Shown: in pieces, positions 31,513 through 39,853 of the stretch
Position numbering within the stretch: position 1 is the stretch's first letter
Layout of the letters: each line of letters begins with the position of its first letter
IMG/VR virus record: IMGVR_UViG_3300038738_000028
Location: 1 to 44,704 of that record
Source of the DNA: a virus
Reading direction: 5' to 3' (one strand)
DNA length: 44,704 nt
Made by a program: the position numbers and the translations under genes
Notes under the pieces: generated by a model
What the model was told of the DNA's origin: nothing
What the model saw: only the letters and a program-made list of their open reading frames with translations
Databases searched by the model: none

Positions 31513-31653
31513 TCATCCTCTATCTCTTTCAACAATAAAAACGTAATACAGCATGCCGCATCTCTCACATAACCCGTGCCTGAAAATAAAAAAAGCCTCT
31601 CGGCAATCCTGCCATGCTTTGGATTTGTAAAATGGTTTCGCCCACTCCTTCAC
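31513..31653 (-). pseudogene. Internally deleted HNH endonuclease remnant
   Basis: From GTG 31,653 the frame reads VKEWAKPFYKSKAWQDCREA..GLCERCG, the standard start of terminase-linked phage HNH proteins, then goes straight to a VERDRG end. The middle with the HNH His, Asn and second zinc knuckle is missing, so nuclease activity is lost. A terminator sits just upstream at 31,684-31,710, inside the longer open frame, which supports the later start. Confidence 0.6.
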
Positions 31654-31683
31654 ATCCACCGCCTCCCACCCCTGGCAAATAAT

Positions 31684-31710
31684 AAAAAAATACCTCCGAC
31701 TATTCGGAGG
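31684..31710 (-). terminator. Terminator between late regulator and packaging genes
   Basis: Minus strand CCTCCG-aatagt-CGGAGG followed by TATTTTTTT. It separates early from late genes. Confidence 0.8.
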
Positions 31711-31790
31711 CTGTTTCATTAATCATTTCTTTTTAAGGGAGTCTTAGTTTGTCAAACTTCTACACTATTATTATAGCACTGCTTAACGGC

Positions 31791-32219
31791 TCATAGTGTA
31801 GCAACATTTTTTTCCATATTCTCTATGTGCCTATAATACATTCGTTTTATGTGCTGGGTGCTATATCCGAGCTCACGTCCTATTTGTTCCCACTTCAACC
31901 CGTTTACGTGCCTCAATCTCAATATCATCCTTATTGTCGCATTGTCAATGCTTTCAATGTATTCTTCAATCCTTGCCCGTTCATCCATCAGCTCGTCAAG
32001 CTTGCGCTTCAGCTTTAGCTCCAACCGCTTAGCCTTGACGCTGTAGCCTTCACTGTCATAGCCGGAAATTTTGAAATGTGTGAGGATGTACGGATGCTCA
32101 ACCATGCTGCCAGTGACCTTGTCAGTTACATATTCCTCTGTAATCGTGTTCAGCTCTTTTCTGATAAGTTCAATTTCTTTTTGTATGCTTCCAAGCTTGC
32201 TTAGTTCTTCCTTGGTCAT
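31791..32219 (-). CDS. ArpU/RinA-like late transcription regulator, 142 aa
   Basis: A helical N-terminus is followed by a sigma-70 region-4-like HTH (RMILRLRHVNGLKWEQIGRE, then GYSTQHIKRMYYRHIENM). Proteins of this type lie just before terminase genes in Firmicute phages and switch on the late operon. It overlaps the resolvase gene (ATGA). Confidence 0.85.
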   Translation of the reverse strand: MTKEELSKLGSIQKEIELIRKELNTITEEYVTDKVTGSMVEHPYILTHFKISGYDSEGYSVKAKRLELKLKRKLDELMDERARIEEYIESIDNATIRMILRLRHVNGLKWEQIGRELGYSTQHIKRMYYRHIENMEKNVATL

Positions 32220-32710
32220 TTGGTAGCCCTCCCTTTCTTCAACCTCCTACCAAATCGAATATGCTCAACTTTCTTGAGTTCTTCGCTAGAGTGCCATTCT
32301 TGATACACTGCAAACCATGCCTCAGCTGTCATTGTGATCGTGTGTATTTCTTTTGTAACCCCGTCAATAATCTCATTGCAATCTGCTGCTAGTGCATACA
32401 TCCGAACAAAGTCCTGCATCCTCATTGTTACAAACCATTGCCGGTAGTTCTCCTTGTGTGCCACGATAGGCAAGTTGCCGCTTCCTGCCGAATCTCTTAT
32501 GGCCTGCCTCATGAAAGCTAATTTGTTACCTTCCGTGATGACGTCTCGCAACTTCACTTCAACGTGTATCCCCGGAAGCCCAACAACATCGGCACTGTCT
32601 ACGCCGCCAGCGTATTGTTGACTACGTCTTGCGTCATATCCGTATTTGCGGCAAAGCTTGGCAAATTCTCTTTCGCCTCGCTTGCCCTTTTCTCTGCTAT
32701 TTACCGACAT
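32216..32710 (-). CDS. Holliday junction resolvase (PDDEXK, Hjc-like), 164 aa
   Basis: The catalytic pattern is clear in the first 55 residues: GKRGEREFAKLCRKYGYDAR (Glu), VDSADVVGLPG (Asp) and IHVEVKLRD (E-x-K). It resolves branched DNA before packaging, replacing RusA in some phages. The C-terminal 80 residues are of unknown fold. Confidence 0.85.
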   Translation of the reverse strand: MSVNSREKGKRGEREFAKLCRKYGYDARRSQQYAGGVDSADVVGLPGIHVEVKLRDVITEGNKLAFMRQAIRDSAGSGNLPIVAHKENYRQWFVTMRMQDFVRMYALAADCNEIIDGVTKEIHTITMTAEAWFAVYQEWHSSEELKKVEHIRFGRRLKKGRATK

Positions 32711-32891
32711 CTATCTCCCTCCTTTCAAACCGCCAGCTTACCCATGCCATTGAATCGCTACTGCGATAATTCTTGCACTTGCTATCACCGCGAAAATTTT
32801 CATTCTCCAGACGATTGCACCCAATGCAATTTCCGCACTTTGTCAACATCAATCGCGCATTTGCCATGTAATTCATGCCTATCCTCCACAA
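32697..32891 (-). CDS. Small Cys-rich protein, 64 aa
   Basis: CGNCIGC and a later C-x-N pattern (DSKCKNY) suggest a zinc knuckle. It overlaps the end of the helicase loader gene in another frame and the resolvase start. A shorter form from ATG 32,849 is possible. Real gene status is moderate. Confidence 0.4.
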   Translation of the reverse strand: MWRIGMNYMANARLMLTKCGNCIGCNRLENENFRGDSKCKNYRSSDSMAWVSWRFERREIDVGK

Positions 32892-33408
32892 GACTCATTT
32901 TTTGTGTCAAACCTGCAATAAGCTGCTTTGTGCTACTCGGTAACATCGCATATTCCTTTTGCTGTGCTACTTTCGCCTTGTAACTCCTCATGAAATTTGA
33001 CTGTATAACACTGTTGACAACTTTGCCATCCATTAATGCCCACTCTCTTAAAGTATTTGGACTACCAACTATCTTTTGAAGGGTTGGTGGTAACTTATCA
33101 AAGTTTTCCGCTGCATTATAGTAACTAATTGCTGCTTTGACTTGTTGCCATGCCTCCATCTCAGTCATTTGTTCAGGGCGTGTTATGGTTGCGATTTTTT
33201 CTTTGATGTCTGCTATAGTTGGCGGATATTTATGTGTACATATCAGAGCTTTTACTGCTTCAACAACTATTTCGGGATGTTCTTCAGCGAACATTGTCGC
33301 CCATAAATCTATTGCTGCATTTAATTCTTCTTTGCTGTAATCTTTATAGAAATTTGGATAAGCTGTTTTTAATATGGTCAAAATCTTTAATGCCTCTTGT
33401 CTTGTCAC
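32800..33408 (-). CDS. Replicative helicase loader (G39P-like), 202 aa
   Basis: The first 110 residues (EALKILTILKTAYPNFYKDY, then LWATMFAEEHPEIVVEAVKA, then YPPTIADIKEKI) match the G39P-type loader/inhibitor of SPP1-like phages, which bring the DnaB-type helicase to the phage origin. GTG start overlaps the initiator stop (GTGA), pairing the two functions. Confidence 0.85.
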   Translation of the reverse strand: MTRQEALKILTILKTAYPNFYKDYSKEELNAAIDLWATMFAEEHPEIVVEAVKALICTHKYPPTIADIKEKIATITRPEQMTEMEAWQQVKAAISYYNAAENFDKLPPTLQKIVGSPNTLREWALMDGKVVNSVIQSNFMRSYKAKVAQQKEYAMLPSSTKQLIAGLTQKMSLVEDRHELHGKCAIDVDKVRKLHWVQSSGE

Positions 33409-34271
33409 AATAAACCCTCCTCCTTTGCAAGCTCAAGAAATGGGTTGTTTGATTGAGGGCCGCCTTGTTTGATTATAGTTTTCTGGTTCAGATAGCCCTC
33501 AAATTTGTTGCTGAATAATGTTTCAGGCCTGAGAAACTTCTCCCATTCTGTGTTTTTCCATTCGGCGCATTTTTTGTCTATGACAGTAAAAAAGTCGTCT
33601 TCTACAAACCCTTCTCTTAATCTTGCTTGTATCAGTTCGCTGGTTTTACGTGTAGTGTATTTATATTGAGTTCCGGCTTTTTCGTTAAGATAATCAATGA
33701 TGCGTTTGCGCGTGACAGACAACGGTTCTTCTTCTTCTTCTTCTTCTTCTTCTTCTTCTTTTTCTTTTTCTTTTTCTTTTTCTTTTTCTTGTTTGCCAAA
33801 CCGTTCCTCTAACGGTTCCCCTAACGGTTCAGGTAACAGTTCCCCTAACCGTTCCTCTAACCGTTCTAATAGTGATGAATAGTGGCTTTTATCGTATGAA
33901 TATTTTTTAACTGCCTCATAGAAATTTTTAAGCAACGGTGTTTTGGGAATCTCATCTAGTTTCTGTACAGCGCTTTTAACTTGATTGTGATTTTCAAGAG
34001 GATTGTGCTTTAAGAAGTTTGCGATTAACACTACGTGAACCGTTTCGTCATAGTTTACTAAACCGTTCCGCAACAGTTCCCCTAACCGTTCCCTAAACCG
34101 TTCCGTTGTCCATCCTAAATCAAAACAAGCGTATGGTTCTGGTAGGAAATAAAAACCTAAAACATTGCGATGTGGCGATGTGAGAAGGTATAGCATAAGA
34201 TATCTTGCATCATCTGATACTGTTCTCATTTTTTCGTCTTGCCAAAATCTACTTTCAACCCTCGTATACAT
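33405..34271 (-). CDS. Phage replication initiator (DnaD-like, Phg_2220_C end), 288 aa
   Basis: Residues 1-125 form a winged-helix domain (TRVESRFWQDEKMRTVSDDA, LLTSPHRNVLGFYFLPEP, LIANFLKHNPLENHNQV). A repetitive linker (about 133-178) has EERLGELLPEPLGE-like units and a Lys/Glu microsatellite tract. Residues about 185-270 are the conserved phage C-terminal domain (IIDYLNEKAGTQYKYTT, WKNTEWEKFLRPETLF) that recruits helicase partners. The linker DNA also holds iteron-like repeats, so gene and origin may coincide, as for lambda O. Confidence 0.9.
   Translation of the reverse strand: MYTRVESRFWQDEKMRTVSDDARYLMLYLLTSPHRNVLGFYFLPEPYACFDLGWTTERFRERLGELLRNGLVNYDETVHVVLIANFLKHNPLENHNQVKSAVQKLDEIPKTPLLKNFYEAVKKYSYDKSHYSSLLERLEERLGELLPEPLGEPLEERFGKQEKEKEKEKEKEEEEEEEEEEEPLSVTRKRIIDYLNEKAGTQYKYTTRKTSELIQARLREGFVEDDFFTVIDKKCAEWKNTEWEKFLRPETLFSNKFEGYLNQKTIIKQGGPQSNNPFLELAKEEGLL
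33727..33792. repeat. (TTC)n / (TTTTTC)n microsatellite
   Basis: About eleven TTC/CTT triplets followed by five copies of TTTTTC. It encodes the Glu and Lys-Glu tract of the initiator. All units are multiples of three, so slippage changes linker length without frameshift. Confidence 0.85.
33799..33870. repeat. Six tandem 12-bp iterons inside the initiator gene
   Basis: AACCGTTCCTCT, AACGGTTCCCCT, AACGGTTCAGGT, AACAGTTCCCCT, AACCGTTCCTCT, AACCGTTCTAAT follow each other without gap. They encode a four-residue repeat in the linker. Four more units lie at 34,061-34,106. Likely initiator binding sites (phage origin). Confidence 0.7.
34061..34106. repeat. Second cluster of four initiator-gene iterons
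   Basis: AACCGTTCCGC, AACAGTTCCCCT, AACCGTTCCCT-A and AACCGTTCCGTT, the same consensus as at 33,799-33,870, in the coding sequence of the winged-helix domain. Confidence 0.6.
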
Positions 34272-34482
34272 CTGACCCCTCCACCTTCACAAAAAATAAC
34301 TCTTGCTTCACAACTTCCTCCGGCCAAAAAGCCTCCCTAAACTTCCCACTCACTCCTTCAAACTCCAGTACCACAAAATACCCTCGTGGATGTCGGTATA
34401 CTTCTTTCCCTTCGCGTACTTTCGCTCTGCCTATGTGCGCGCGGCTCTTGTCGCTGTGCGTGAATTTCACTTTGTGCGTCAT
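34255..34482 (-). CDS. Hypothetical protein, 75 aa
   Basis: Starts MTHKVKFTHSDKSRAHIGRA with GGAGGT nine bases upstream. Basic first half, hydrophobic/acidic second half (FFVKVEGSDVYEG). Not recognised; small early phage protein overlapping the initiator gene start. Confidence 0.6.
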   Translation of the reverse strand: MTHKVKFTHSDKSRAHIGRAKVREGKEVYRHPRGYFVVLEFEGVSGKFREAFWPEEVVKQELFFVKVEGSDVYEG

Positions 34483-34661
34483 GGTTCTTTGACCTCCTGA
34501 CATTCCGGGCAATAATGCTTCCATTCCCCGTCAATCAATTTCTTTTTCCAGCCTTCCTCATTCATAAAATCTATTACTTCCGCCCAGCTGTCGCACTCCT
34601 GCCCTTCTCCGCAATTGTCGCAGATGGCCATATATTTGTTTCTGTAGATTTTTTCAATCAT
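34479..34661 (-). CDS. Small zinc-ribbon phage protein, 60 aa
   Basis: CDNCGEG at residues 14-20 and CPECQE near the end bracket a helix (WAEVIDFMNEEGWKKKL), the layout of tiny zinc-ribbon proteins widespread in Firmicute phages. ATGA overlap with the gene upstream. Molecular role unknown. Confidence 0.7.
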   Translation of the reverse strand: MIEKIYRNKYMAICDNCGEGQECDSWAEVIDFMNEEGWKKKLIDGEWKHYCPECQEVKEP

Positions 34662-34831
34662 TTCAATCCCCCTTGCGCATTTTGCCTTTTCATAGCTTCT
34701 AATGCGACTTCAAAATGTCCCTTCTGTTTCGTCAATTCCTTTTGTAGTGCTTCGCTGCACTCAGCAATAATTTCATCCGATTCGCGTATTGCATCTTCAA
34801 AATATGCTATTGCTTGTTCAAACTTTGTCAT
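34658..34831 (-). CDS. Small helical protein, 57 aa
   Basis: MTKFEQAIAYFEDAIRESDE start, helical throughout, Gln/Lys/Glu-rich. GAGGGG six bases before the ATG, overlaps neighbours on both sides by ATGA. Function unknown. Confidence 0.6.
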   Translation of the reverse strand: MTKFEQAIAYFEDAIRESDEIIAECSEALQKELTKQKGHFEVALEAMKRQNAQGGLK

Positions 34832-34941
34832 TTTATCCCCTCACTTTCCTTCTCTAGCGTCTCCATCTTCTTCAATTCCTTGTGCCCGCAGTAGATGCAC
34901 CCTCCGCTGTGTCCGCTGACGCGTATTGATTCCCGCCACAT
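34828..34941 (-). CDS. Tiny zinc-knuckle protein, 37 aa
   Basis: MWRESIRVSGHSGGCIYCGH then a Lys/Glu helix. The H-x3-C-x2-C-x-H group can bind zinc. Its stop overlaps the next start (ATGA). No good ribosome site is visible, so coupling to an upstream frame is likely. Confidence 0.45.
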   Translation of the reverse strand: MWRESIRVSGHSGGCIYCGHKELKKMETLEKESEGIK

Positions 34942-34960
34942 ACGGGGTATTTAAAACGGT

Positions 34961-35308
34961 TCATGGTTCATCACCCCAGAATAGTCGTTGTCCACAATGT
35001 TTGCAGTACCATTCAGGATAAAATTGTTTGTGCAATTTAAAATTAATGATAGTTGAGTGCCAACAAACAGGACAGGTTATTAACGCAGCATCTTCTCCTT
35101 CTTTGTGTTTCAGCTTAACTGGCTTTGGTTGTTGTCGATGGAGCGCTTCCAATGCGGTCAACAGGTCATATGTATTTTCTGTCAAGTCTTTACTGTTGAT
35201 ATATCTTATTGTGCTTATTGCTTGTGCAACGTCCTCATGCGAGAACGGATTTTCCCATGCGTCGCCCGAATCTGTCCGTATTGCTATTTCTCTTAAATCA
35301 TTATTCAT
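34961..35308 (-). CDS. Zinc-ribbon protein, 115 aa
   Basis: MNNDLREIAIRTDSGDAWEN start with AGGAGG upstream. C-terminal CPVCWHS and CKHCGQRLFWGD make a zinc ribbon of the Lar/restriction-alleviation look, but no firm family match. The longer frame to 35,401 lacks a ribosome site. Confidence 0.6.
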   Translation of the reverse strand: MNNDLREIAIRTDSGDAWENPFSHEDVAQAISTIRYINSKDLTENTYDLLTALEALHRQQPKPVKLKHKEGEDAALITCPVCWHSTIINFKLHKQFYPEWYCKHCGQRLFWGDEP

Positions 35309-35510
35309 GTTGCTTAATCCTCCTATTCCAGCCTCCCCAGCGGCCCCGGCTGGCGCAAGCCGCTGGATCAAGCTGTTGCAAAATTTGCAATAACTCATCA
35401 TCTATAAAATCTCCACGGACCTCATGCCAATCGGTCCCTAATCATCGGCCCCGGAGCTCAGTGGGTTCTGTGCGCTAAACATTAACGTAAGTCATTGGGA
35501 AAGAACCGCT
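35309..35510. other. Gap with decayed open frames
   Basis: About 200 bases, GC-richer than the neighbours. One frame (ending ..RRIKQHE, stop at about 35,303) is open for some 45 codons back to 35,430 but has no start codon, and looks like the tail of a lost gene. Confidence 0.3.
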
Positions 35511-36209
35511 TCACGCTACAAACACCATCTTTCCAGTTAACTCCTGTATTTCCCGCTTAAATCTCTCGCTGTCGCTGTTGCCATCACTCAAATGCAGCAG
35601 CCATATTTCACGAACTCGTGAAAGGTCGTTGGCTTTCAAAAATTCTTTCACGTTCTCCAGACTAAAATGACTCTTGAGTATCCTGCTTTTCAGTTCCTTC
35701 GGCACGGCTCCGGCATCCATGTTGCGGTTCAGGATGTCAAGGCTATAATTGCATTCGACAGCAATCAAGTTTAAATTCTTAAATCTAAATGGAGAGTAAA
35801 AGCAATCAGTTAAGTACAACATCTTATTCCCTCTGTCATCTGCAATTAAGAACCCGACATTTTCAACATCATGAGGTACAGAAAATGGCAAAATGGTAAG
35901 GTTTTTAATCTGAAACTGCTTCATTGGAGTGATAGTGTGGATCCTATGGCTGCTTATATTATTTGAATTCCAAACATCCTGAATCGCATAAACATCAATG
36001 CCAGCCCTTATTGCTTCTTTGATGTAACCTGAGTGATCCAAATGTCGATGTGTGACAAGCACAAAGTCCAGACTTGAGGTGGTGAACTCCGTGGCTTCTT
36101 GTACCCGTTTCCATGGGATACCGATGTCTATTAATCCAGAAATATTATCAGTTTTTATAAGATGGCAATTCCCTGAACTGCCAGAAGCTATCGGTTTAAA
36201 TTCGAACAA
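35511..36209 (-). CDS. MBL-fold hydrolase (YycJ-like), 232 aa
   Basis: Metallo-beta-lactamase fold with the metal motif LVTHRHLDHSG (about 53-63), further His in LPFSVPHDVENVG, Asp in LYLTDC, and HFSLENV. In Firmicute phages it sits with RecT and an SbcC-like ATPase and probably acts as a nuclease in recombination. TTG 36,209 with AAAGGGG upstream. Confidence 0.85.
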   Translation of the reverse strand: MFEFKPIASGSSGNCHLIKTDNISGLIDIGIPWKRVQEATEFTTSSLDFVLVTHRHLDHSGYIKEAIRAGIDVYAIQDVWNSNNISSHRIHTITPMKQFQIKNLTILPFSVPHDVENVGFLIADDRGNKMLYLTDCFYSPFRFKNLNLIAVECNYSLDILNRNMDAGAVPKELKSRILKSHFSLENVKEFLKANDLSRVREIWLLHLSDGNSDSERFKREIQELTGKMVFVA

Positions 36210-36871
36210 TTATGTCCACCCCTTTTGTCTAACGGTTTTTCAATAGCGTCTTTTATACTCCATCCCCTTAAGAGACGGCTAAGTATAGTTGAGTGCTTTA
36301 GTCCACATAACTGCGATATTTCTGCAAGTGTGTAATCTTTCCCCTCATAATGAAGTATGTGGTTTGTTCTCCTGTTTCTTGCTTGAGTCGTTCTGTCTGC
36401 CCATGTGCAATTCTCTGGCGAGTAATTACCGGAATTGTTTATTCTTTCGATAGTTAATCCAGGTTTATAACCGTTTTTCATAGCCCAATCGTAGAAAGAC
36501 AAAAATTCGTTTCGCCACTGGGCACAGACATGTATCCCTCTGCCGCCATACCTGGGGTATGATTTATCATTTTTGTTGTAGCACCTACGCTTCATGGCGA
36601 GCCATACGCCATATAGAGGACGCATTTTGCCGTTTTCATCCCAAGTAAGTCCGTGTTTTTTAAACCTTTTTGATGTTGCTTCATGCGCCGCACACCCGCA
36701 ACTCCTGATTTTACCCCTGACTAAATTTGAAATATATACTATTTTTTCTTTCCCGCAAGAGCACCTGCACAATACACGTCTTGCCCCGTTTTGGGGTGCC
36801 GCCTCACCGACAACAGTAAGGCGGCCAAAAACATCCCCTGTTTTTGCAAAGTACTTTCTCTTTTGCGGCAT
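36188..36871 (-). CDS. HNH homing endonuclease between recT and the MBL gene
   Basis: The protein (227 aa) has the same layout as the nuclease at 22,161: N-terminal zinc segment (CRCSCGKEKIVY, RSCGCAAHE), HNH core (YGVWLAMKRRCYNKN, RYGGRGIHVCAQWR, TIERINNSGNYSPENCTWA), but ends in an HTH-like NUMOD segment (YTLAEISQLCGLKHSTILSR) in place of AP2. It interrupts the recombination operon as a probable self-spreading gene. TTG 36,877 or ATG 36,871 start. Confidence 0.85.
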   Translation of the reverse strand: MPQKRKYFAKTGDVFGRLTVVGEAAPQNGARRVLCRCSCGKEKIVYISNLVRGKIRSCGCAAHEATSKRFKKHGLTWDENGKMRPLYGVWLAMKRRCYNKNDKSYPRYGGRGIHVCAQWRNEFLSFYDWAMKNGYKPGLTIERINNSGNYSPENCTWADRTTQARNRRTNHILHYEGKDYTLAEISQLCGLKHSTILSRLLRGWSIKDAIEKPLDKRGGHNCSNLNR

Positions 36872-36873
36872 AA

Positions 36874-37791
36874 TCAAAATCCAGACCCTTCCTCGAACAT
36901 GGTTTTTTGTTTGCCTTCCTGTTTCCTCTCCTGTTTTGGCTCCTCAGGTTTTCTCTCTTTGGGTTCCTCTGTCGCCTTTTCCTCAACCTCTGGCTCTTCA
37001 TCCATAACCTCATAGTCAACATCAATCAATTCCTGGTTTGCATTTTCCTCTATTTCAGCCTCAACCTCTGCTTCAGCCGCAACCTCGTCTGCACGGTGCA
37101 CATGGTACATGAGCAGGCTGCCATCATCGGAGCTGTTCAGATACCGCTTGCAGGCACGGTTGATTACGGTCTTTCGGGCCATTTCCTGAGCAAAATCCTT
37201 GTGCGTAGAGCCCTCTTTCTCCGGGTTCATCTTTGACTTTGACCAGGCTTTTTGAATTTCAGCCCAGGTCATAATGTCTGTAAATTGCCTGTCATCGTCG
37301 AATACGATGGTACAGTATGCGGCTACGATATTGTTGGGGTCCACGTTCTCGATTCTCTGAATGTGCTTTGTGATGTATTTGTTGCCGTTTTTGATTGTGT
37401 ACTCAAATTCGTCTCCCTTATATACGACCTCAGCGAATATGTCCTTAGCCCCGGCCGCCCGCTTGGTTACTGCCATAGTCCCGAAATATGACCTCTGGAA
37501 TACAAGTTGCCTGCCGTATGCTATGAAGTATCCCTGTTTTTTCGCTGGATTCAATCCCTGAACTGCCATATCCAGCAGGGCATTTGCGATGCTGTCCTTT
37601 GTGCAGTTCTGCAGCACCGGTTTTTTGTCCTTGTCTACAGTGTTCTGGAGTATGAGCCATGCTGACTTCATGGCGTTTTCAACTGAGTAGTTCGGGGGTA
37701 GGTGCAACTCCCCGCGGGATACAAACTCCTGAACTTTCTTTCCAACAACGTCCACGACGTCTTTTTTTATTAAAGCTAACTCATTAGCCAT
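36874..37791 (-). CDS. recT: RecT single-strand annealing protein, 305 aa
   Basis: RecT family: VENAMKSAWLILQNTVDKDK, ALLDMAVQGLNPAKKQGYFI, QLVFQRSYFGTMAVTKRA, then FAQEMARKTVINRACKRYLN. It anneals complementary single strands for phage recombination. The last 80 residues are a low-complexity Glu/Lys/Pro tail. GGAGG before ATG. It follows an SbcC-like ATPase gene. Confidence 0.95.
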   Translation of the reverse strand: MANELALIKKDVVDVVGKKVQEFVSRGELHLPPNYSVENAMKSAWLILQNTVDKDKKPVLQNCTKDSIANALLDMAVQGLNPAKKQGYFIAYGRQLVFQRSYFGTMAVTKRAAGAKDIFAEVVYKGDEFEYTIKNGNKYITKHIQRIENVDPNNIVAAYCTIVFDDDRQFTDIMTWAEIQKAWSKSKMNPEKEGSTHKDFAQEMARKTVINRACKRYLNSSDDGSLLMYHVHRADEVAAEAEVEAEIEENANQELIDVDYEVMDEEPEVEEKATEEPKERKPEEPKQERKQEGKQKTMFEEGSGF

Positions 37792-39789
37792 TTATACAAC
37801 CTCCTTCAATTCTTCTCTTTCCGCAAGCTCAATGCGGAGCTTTTTATCGGCAGCCGACACGATCAGCCTGATCTGCTGTCCCTTGGTAGGCAGGATATTG
37901 ACCACGCTCTCTGCATTGTCTATGAACACCACGGGAGCAAAACCATAATGCTCTGACAGGGTGTTGATAATGTCAAGACCGATATTCAAACGGGCGCCAT
38001 TATTGAGATTGCTGTACGGGACGCCCTGGAATGTAGTCTCGCAGCACTCTTCTATCCCGCCGTTTACCAGCGTGTTAAAGAGTTTGAAGCGTGCAAACTT
38101 GAATTTGCTGTTGATTTTGTCCTCCAGCATCTGGACCTTCGCCCGGATGAATTCCTCTGTGAGATATATCTGCTGCTCCAGTTCCTCAAACTCTGCAGCC
38201 AGTTTACGTTCTTCGGCTTTGAGTTCTTCAATGCGTTTCAGACCATTAATCCTGGTATCGATGCGGGCTTGTGCTTGCTCAAGGGCTCTAATGTCCTCTG
38301 ATAGGGCGTCTATCTCTTTCTGGATTTTTGCGACAGCAATACTACTGTCTGCTTCGAGTTTTCTGATTTCATCTTGCAGGTCACGGTATCTTGCATTAAG
38401 CTGATAATATTCTGGAGTTGATTCAATAGGCTCTGCGCCCTTCATGATTTCATCGATTTCAACTTTCAGGATGGCTTCCTGCTTTTCAATTTCCTGGAGT
38501 TCTACCGTCATCTTATCCACTGTCTCTCGTGAAACCTTGATTTCATCCTCAAGTGAGGATTTTCTTGCTGCAAGTTGCTTCCCCTCGGCATTTATTGATT
38601 CCAGTTTCTCTGCTTTTGCCTTATTGAATTGTTCTAAAGCCTTTTCTCTGGCTGCTAATAACTGCTCCTTTGGTAAAGGCTGCCCACATGTTGGACATGT
38701 ATCCAATGATAAAAAAGTGGACTGTTCTTGCTCGAAAACCTTGCTGTTTTCTGCATGCCAATTATTGCGGAGAATTTTTATTCTTTCTTCAAGAACACTT
38801 ATTTCAGATGTTCTATATTTGATATTGCGATTATGGGAATCAATCTTGGCCTTGAGTTCTGCCATATCATGTTGCACACTTGAGAGTTCCCTGCGCTTCT
38901 CTCCTACCTTTTCGTCCAGTTCCTGCCGGTGCTTGTTTCTCAAATCCATCATCTGTGCTTCAATAAGCCGGAGCTCTTTTGTTTTCTCTGCAACCTGCCC
39001 ACCGGCTTTTGCCTGTGCAAGCTCTTCCTGCTTTTGCCTGAGCTCTTCTCTTAATTTTGCTATGTCGTTAGGCAATTCTTCTGCGTTGGAAATGTCGTCC
39101 ATATTCGGCAGACCCAGTTTAACTTCATCAATGCGGACCGGGATTTTCTCCAGTTCCTTGTTGATTTCGGAGCGTCTGGCCGCAATGACTTTCCTGTGCT
39201 GTTCTATGGTCCTATTCCCGAGGATTTCAGACAGCCTGGAAAGCTCGGGATTGGATGCGATGACATCGGTATCCGACACATCCCCGCAGACTTCTAGGAG
39301 CATTTCGCGACGTTTCTGCCAATGCAGGACCTCATTGAAATAACGCGGGTCCGTGAGCAACCGGAATATGTTTTCGTCGGCTATCTCGGCTATGCGGGCG
39401 TCATATTCCTTTTTCTGAACCGGAACGCCGTCCACGAAATAGTCAGTTGTGTGCCCGGTGAATTCGGCCGTAGCAGAACCGCGCTTCTTGGTCCACTTTT
39501 CTTGATATACTTTTTTCAGCGCCAGCCGCTGACCATCCTCAAGTTCAAGAATTGCTTCAACCGAATGTTCAAGTCCGTGCTCGGGCTCTCCGTCTGGTTT
39601 GAGGGTTTTGATTTCAAAATCTGCCCTGTTCAGCGAATCCTTCCCGAACAGCAGCCACATAAAGGCATCTGCGAGCGTTGTCTTGCCTGTTGCGTTGTCG
39701 CCGAATGCATTTACGTCTTGTCCATTTGTATTTAGCTCAAAATTGCGAATTCCTTTAAAATTTTTAAGTGTAAGATTCAGAATTTTCAT
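37792..39789 (-). CDS. SbcC/Rad50-like AAA ATPase, 665 aa
   Basis: N-terminal Walker A (GDNATGKTTLADAFMWLLFG, about 30-49), long coiled-coil arms, a Rad50 zinc hook (CPTCG, about 362-366) in the middle, and a C-terminal half with LNNGARLNIGLDII (signature-like) and APVVFIDNAE (Walker B). Such phage proteins drive DNA-end processing with a nuclease and RecT. ATG 39,789 (MKILNLTLKN) has AAAGGATG upstream and fits the family start. Confidence 0.9.
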   Translation of the reverse strand: MKILNLTLKNFKGIRNFELNTNGQDVNAFGDNATGKTTLADAFMWLLFGKDSLNRADFEIKTLKPDGEPEHGLEHSVEAILELEDGQRLALKKVYQEKWTKKRGSATAEFTGHTTDYFVDGVPVQKKEYDARIAEIADENIFRLLTDPRYFNEVLHWQKRREMLLEVCGDVSDTDVIASNPELSRLSEILGNRTIEQHRKVIAARRSEINKELEKIPVRIDEVKLGLPNMDDISNAEELPNDIAKLREELRQKQEELAQAKAGGQVAEKTKELRLIEAQMMDLRNKHRQELDEKVGEKRRELSSVQHDMAELKAKIDSHNRNIKYRTSEISVLEERIKILRNNWHAENSKVFEQEQSTFLSLDTCPTCGQPLPKEQLLAAREKALEQFNKAKAEKLESINAEGKQLAARKSSLEDEIKVSRETVDKMTVELQEIEKQEAILKVEIDEIMKGAEPIESTPEYYQLNARYRDLQDEIRKLEADSSIAVAKIQKEIDALSEDIRALEQAQARIDTRINGLKRIEELKAEERKLAAEFEELEQQIYLTEEFIRAKVQMLEDKINSKFKFARFKLFNTLVNGGIEECCETTFQGVPYSNLNNGARLNIGLDIINTLSEHYGFAPVVFIDNAESVVNILPTKGQQIRLIVSAADKKLRIELAEREELKEVV

Positions 39790-39853
39790 ACTATCATCCT
39801 TTCTTGACACTCCACTGCATCAGTGATACAATGAAGTTGAGTTTTTGTTCGGC

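Noticed and set aside
33627-33882. Plus-strand Phe-rich and Ser-rich frames
   Set aside because: They are translations of the TTC microsatellite on the opposite strand.
35402-35510. Gene in the gap right of the zinc-ribbon gene
   Set aside because: The open frame there has no start codon or ribosome site; treated as a relic.
38444-39343. 299-codon plus-strand open frame
   Set aside because: It is the antisense shadow of the SbcC-like coiled-coil gene; Ser/Leu-rich composition, no ribosome site, no domain.
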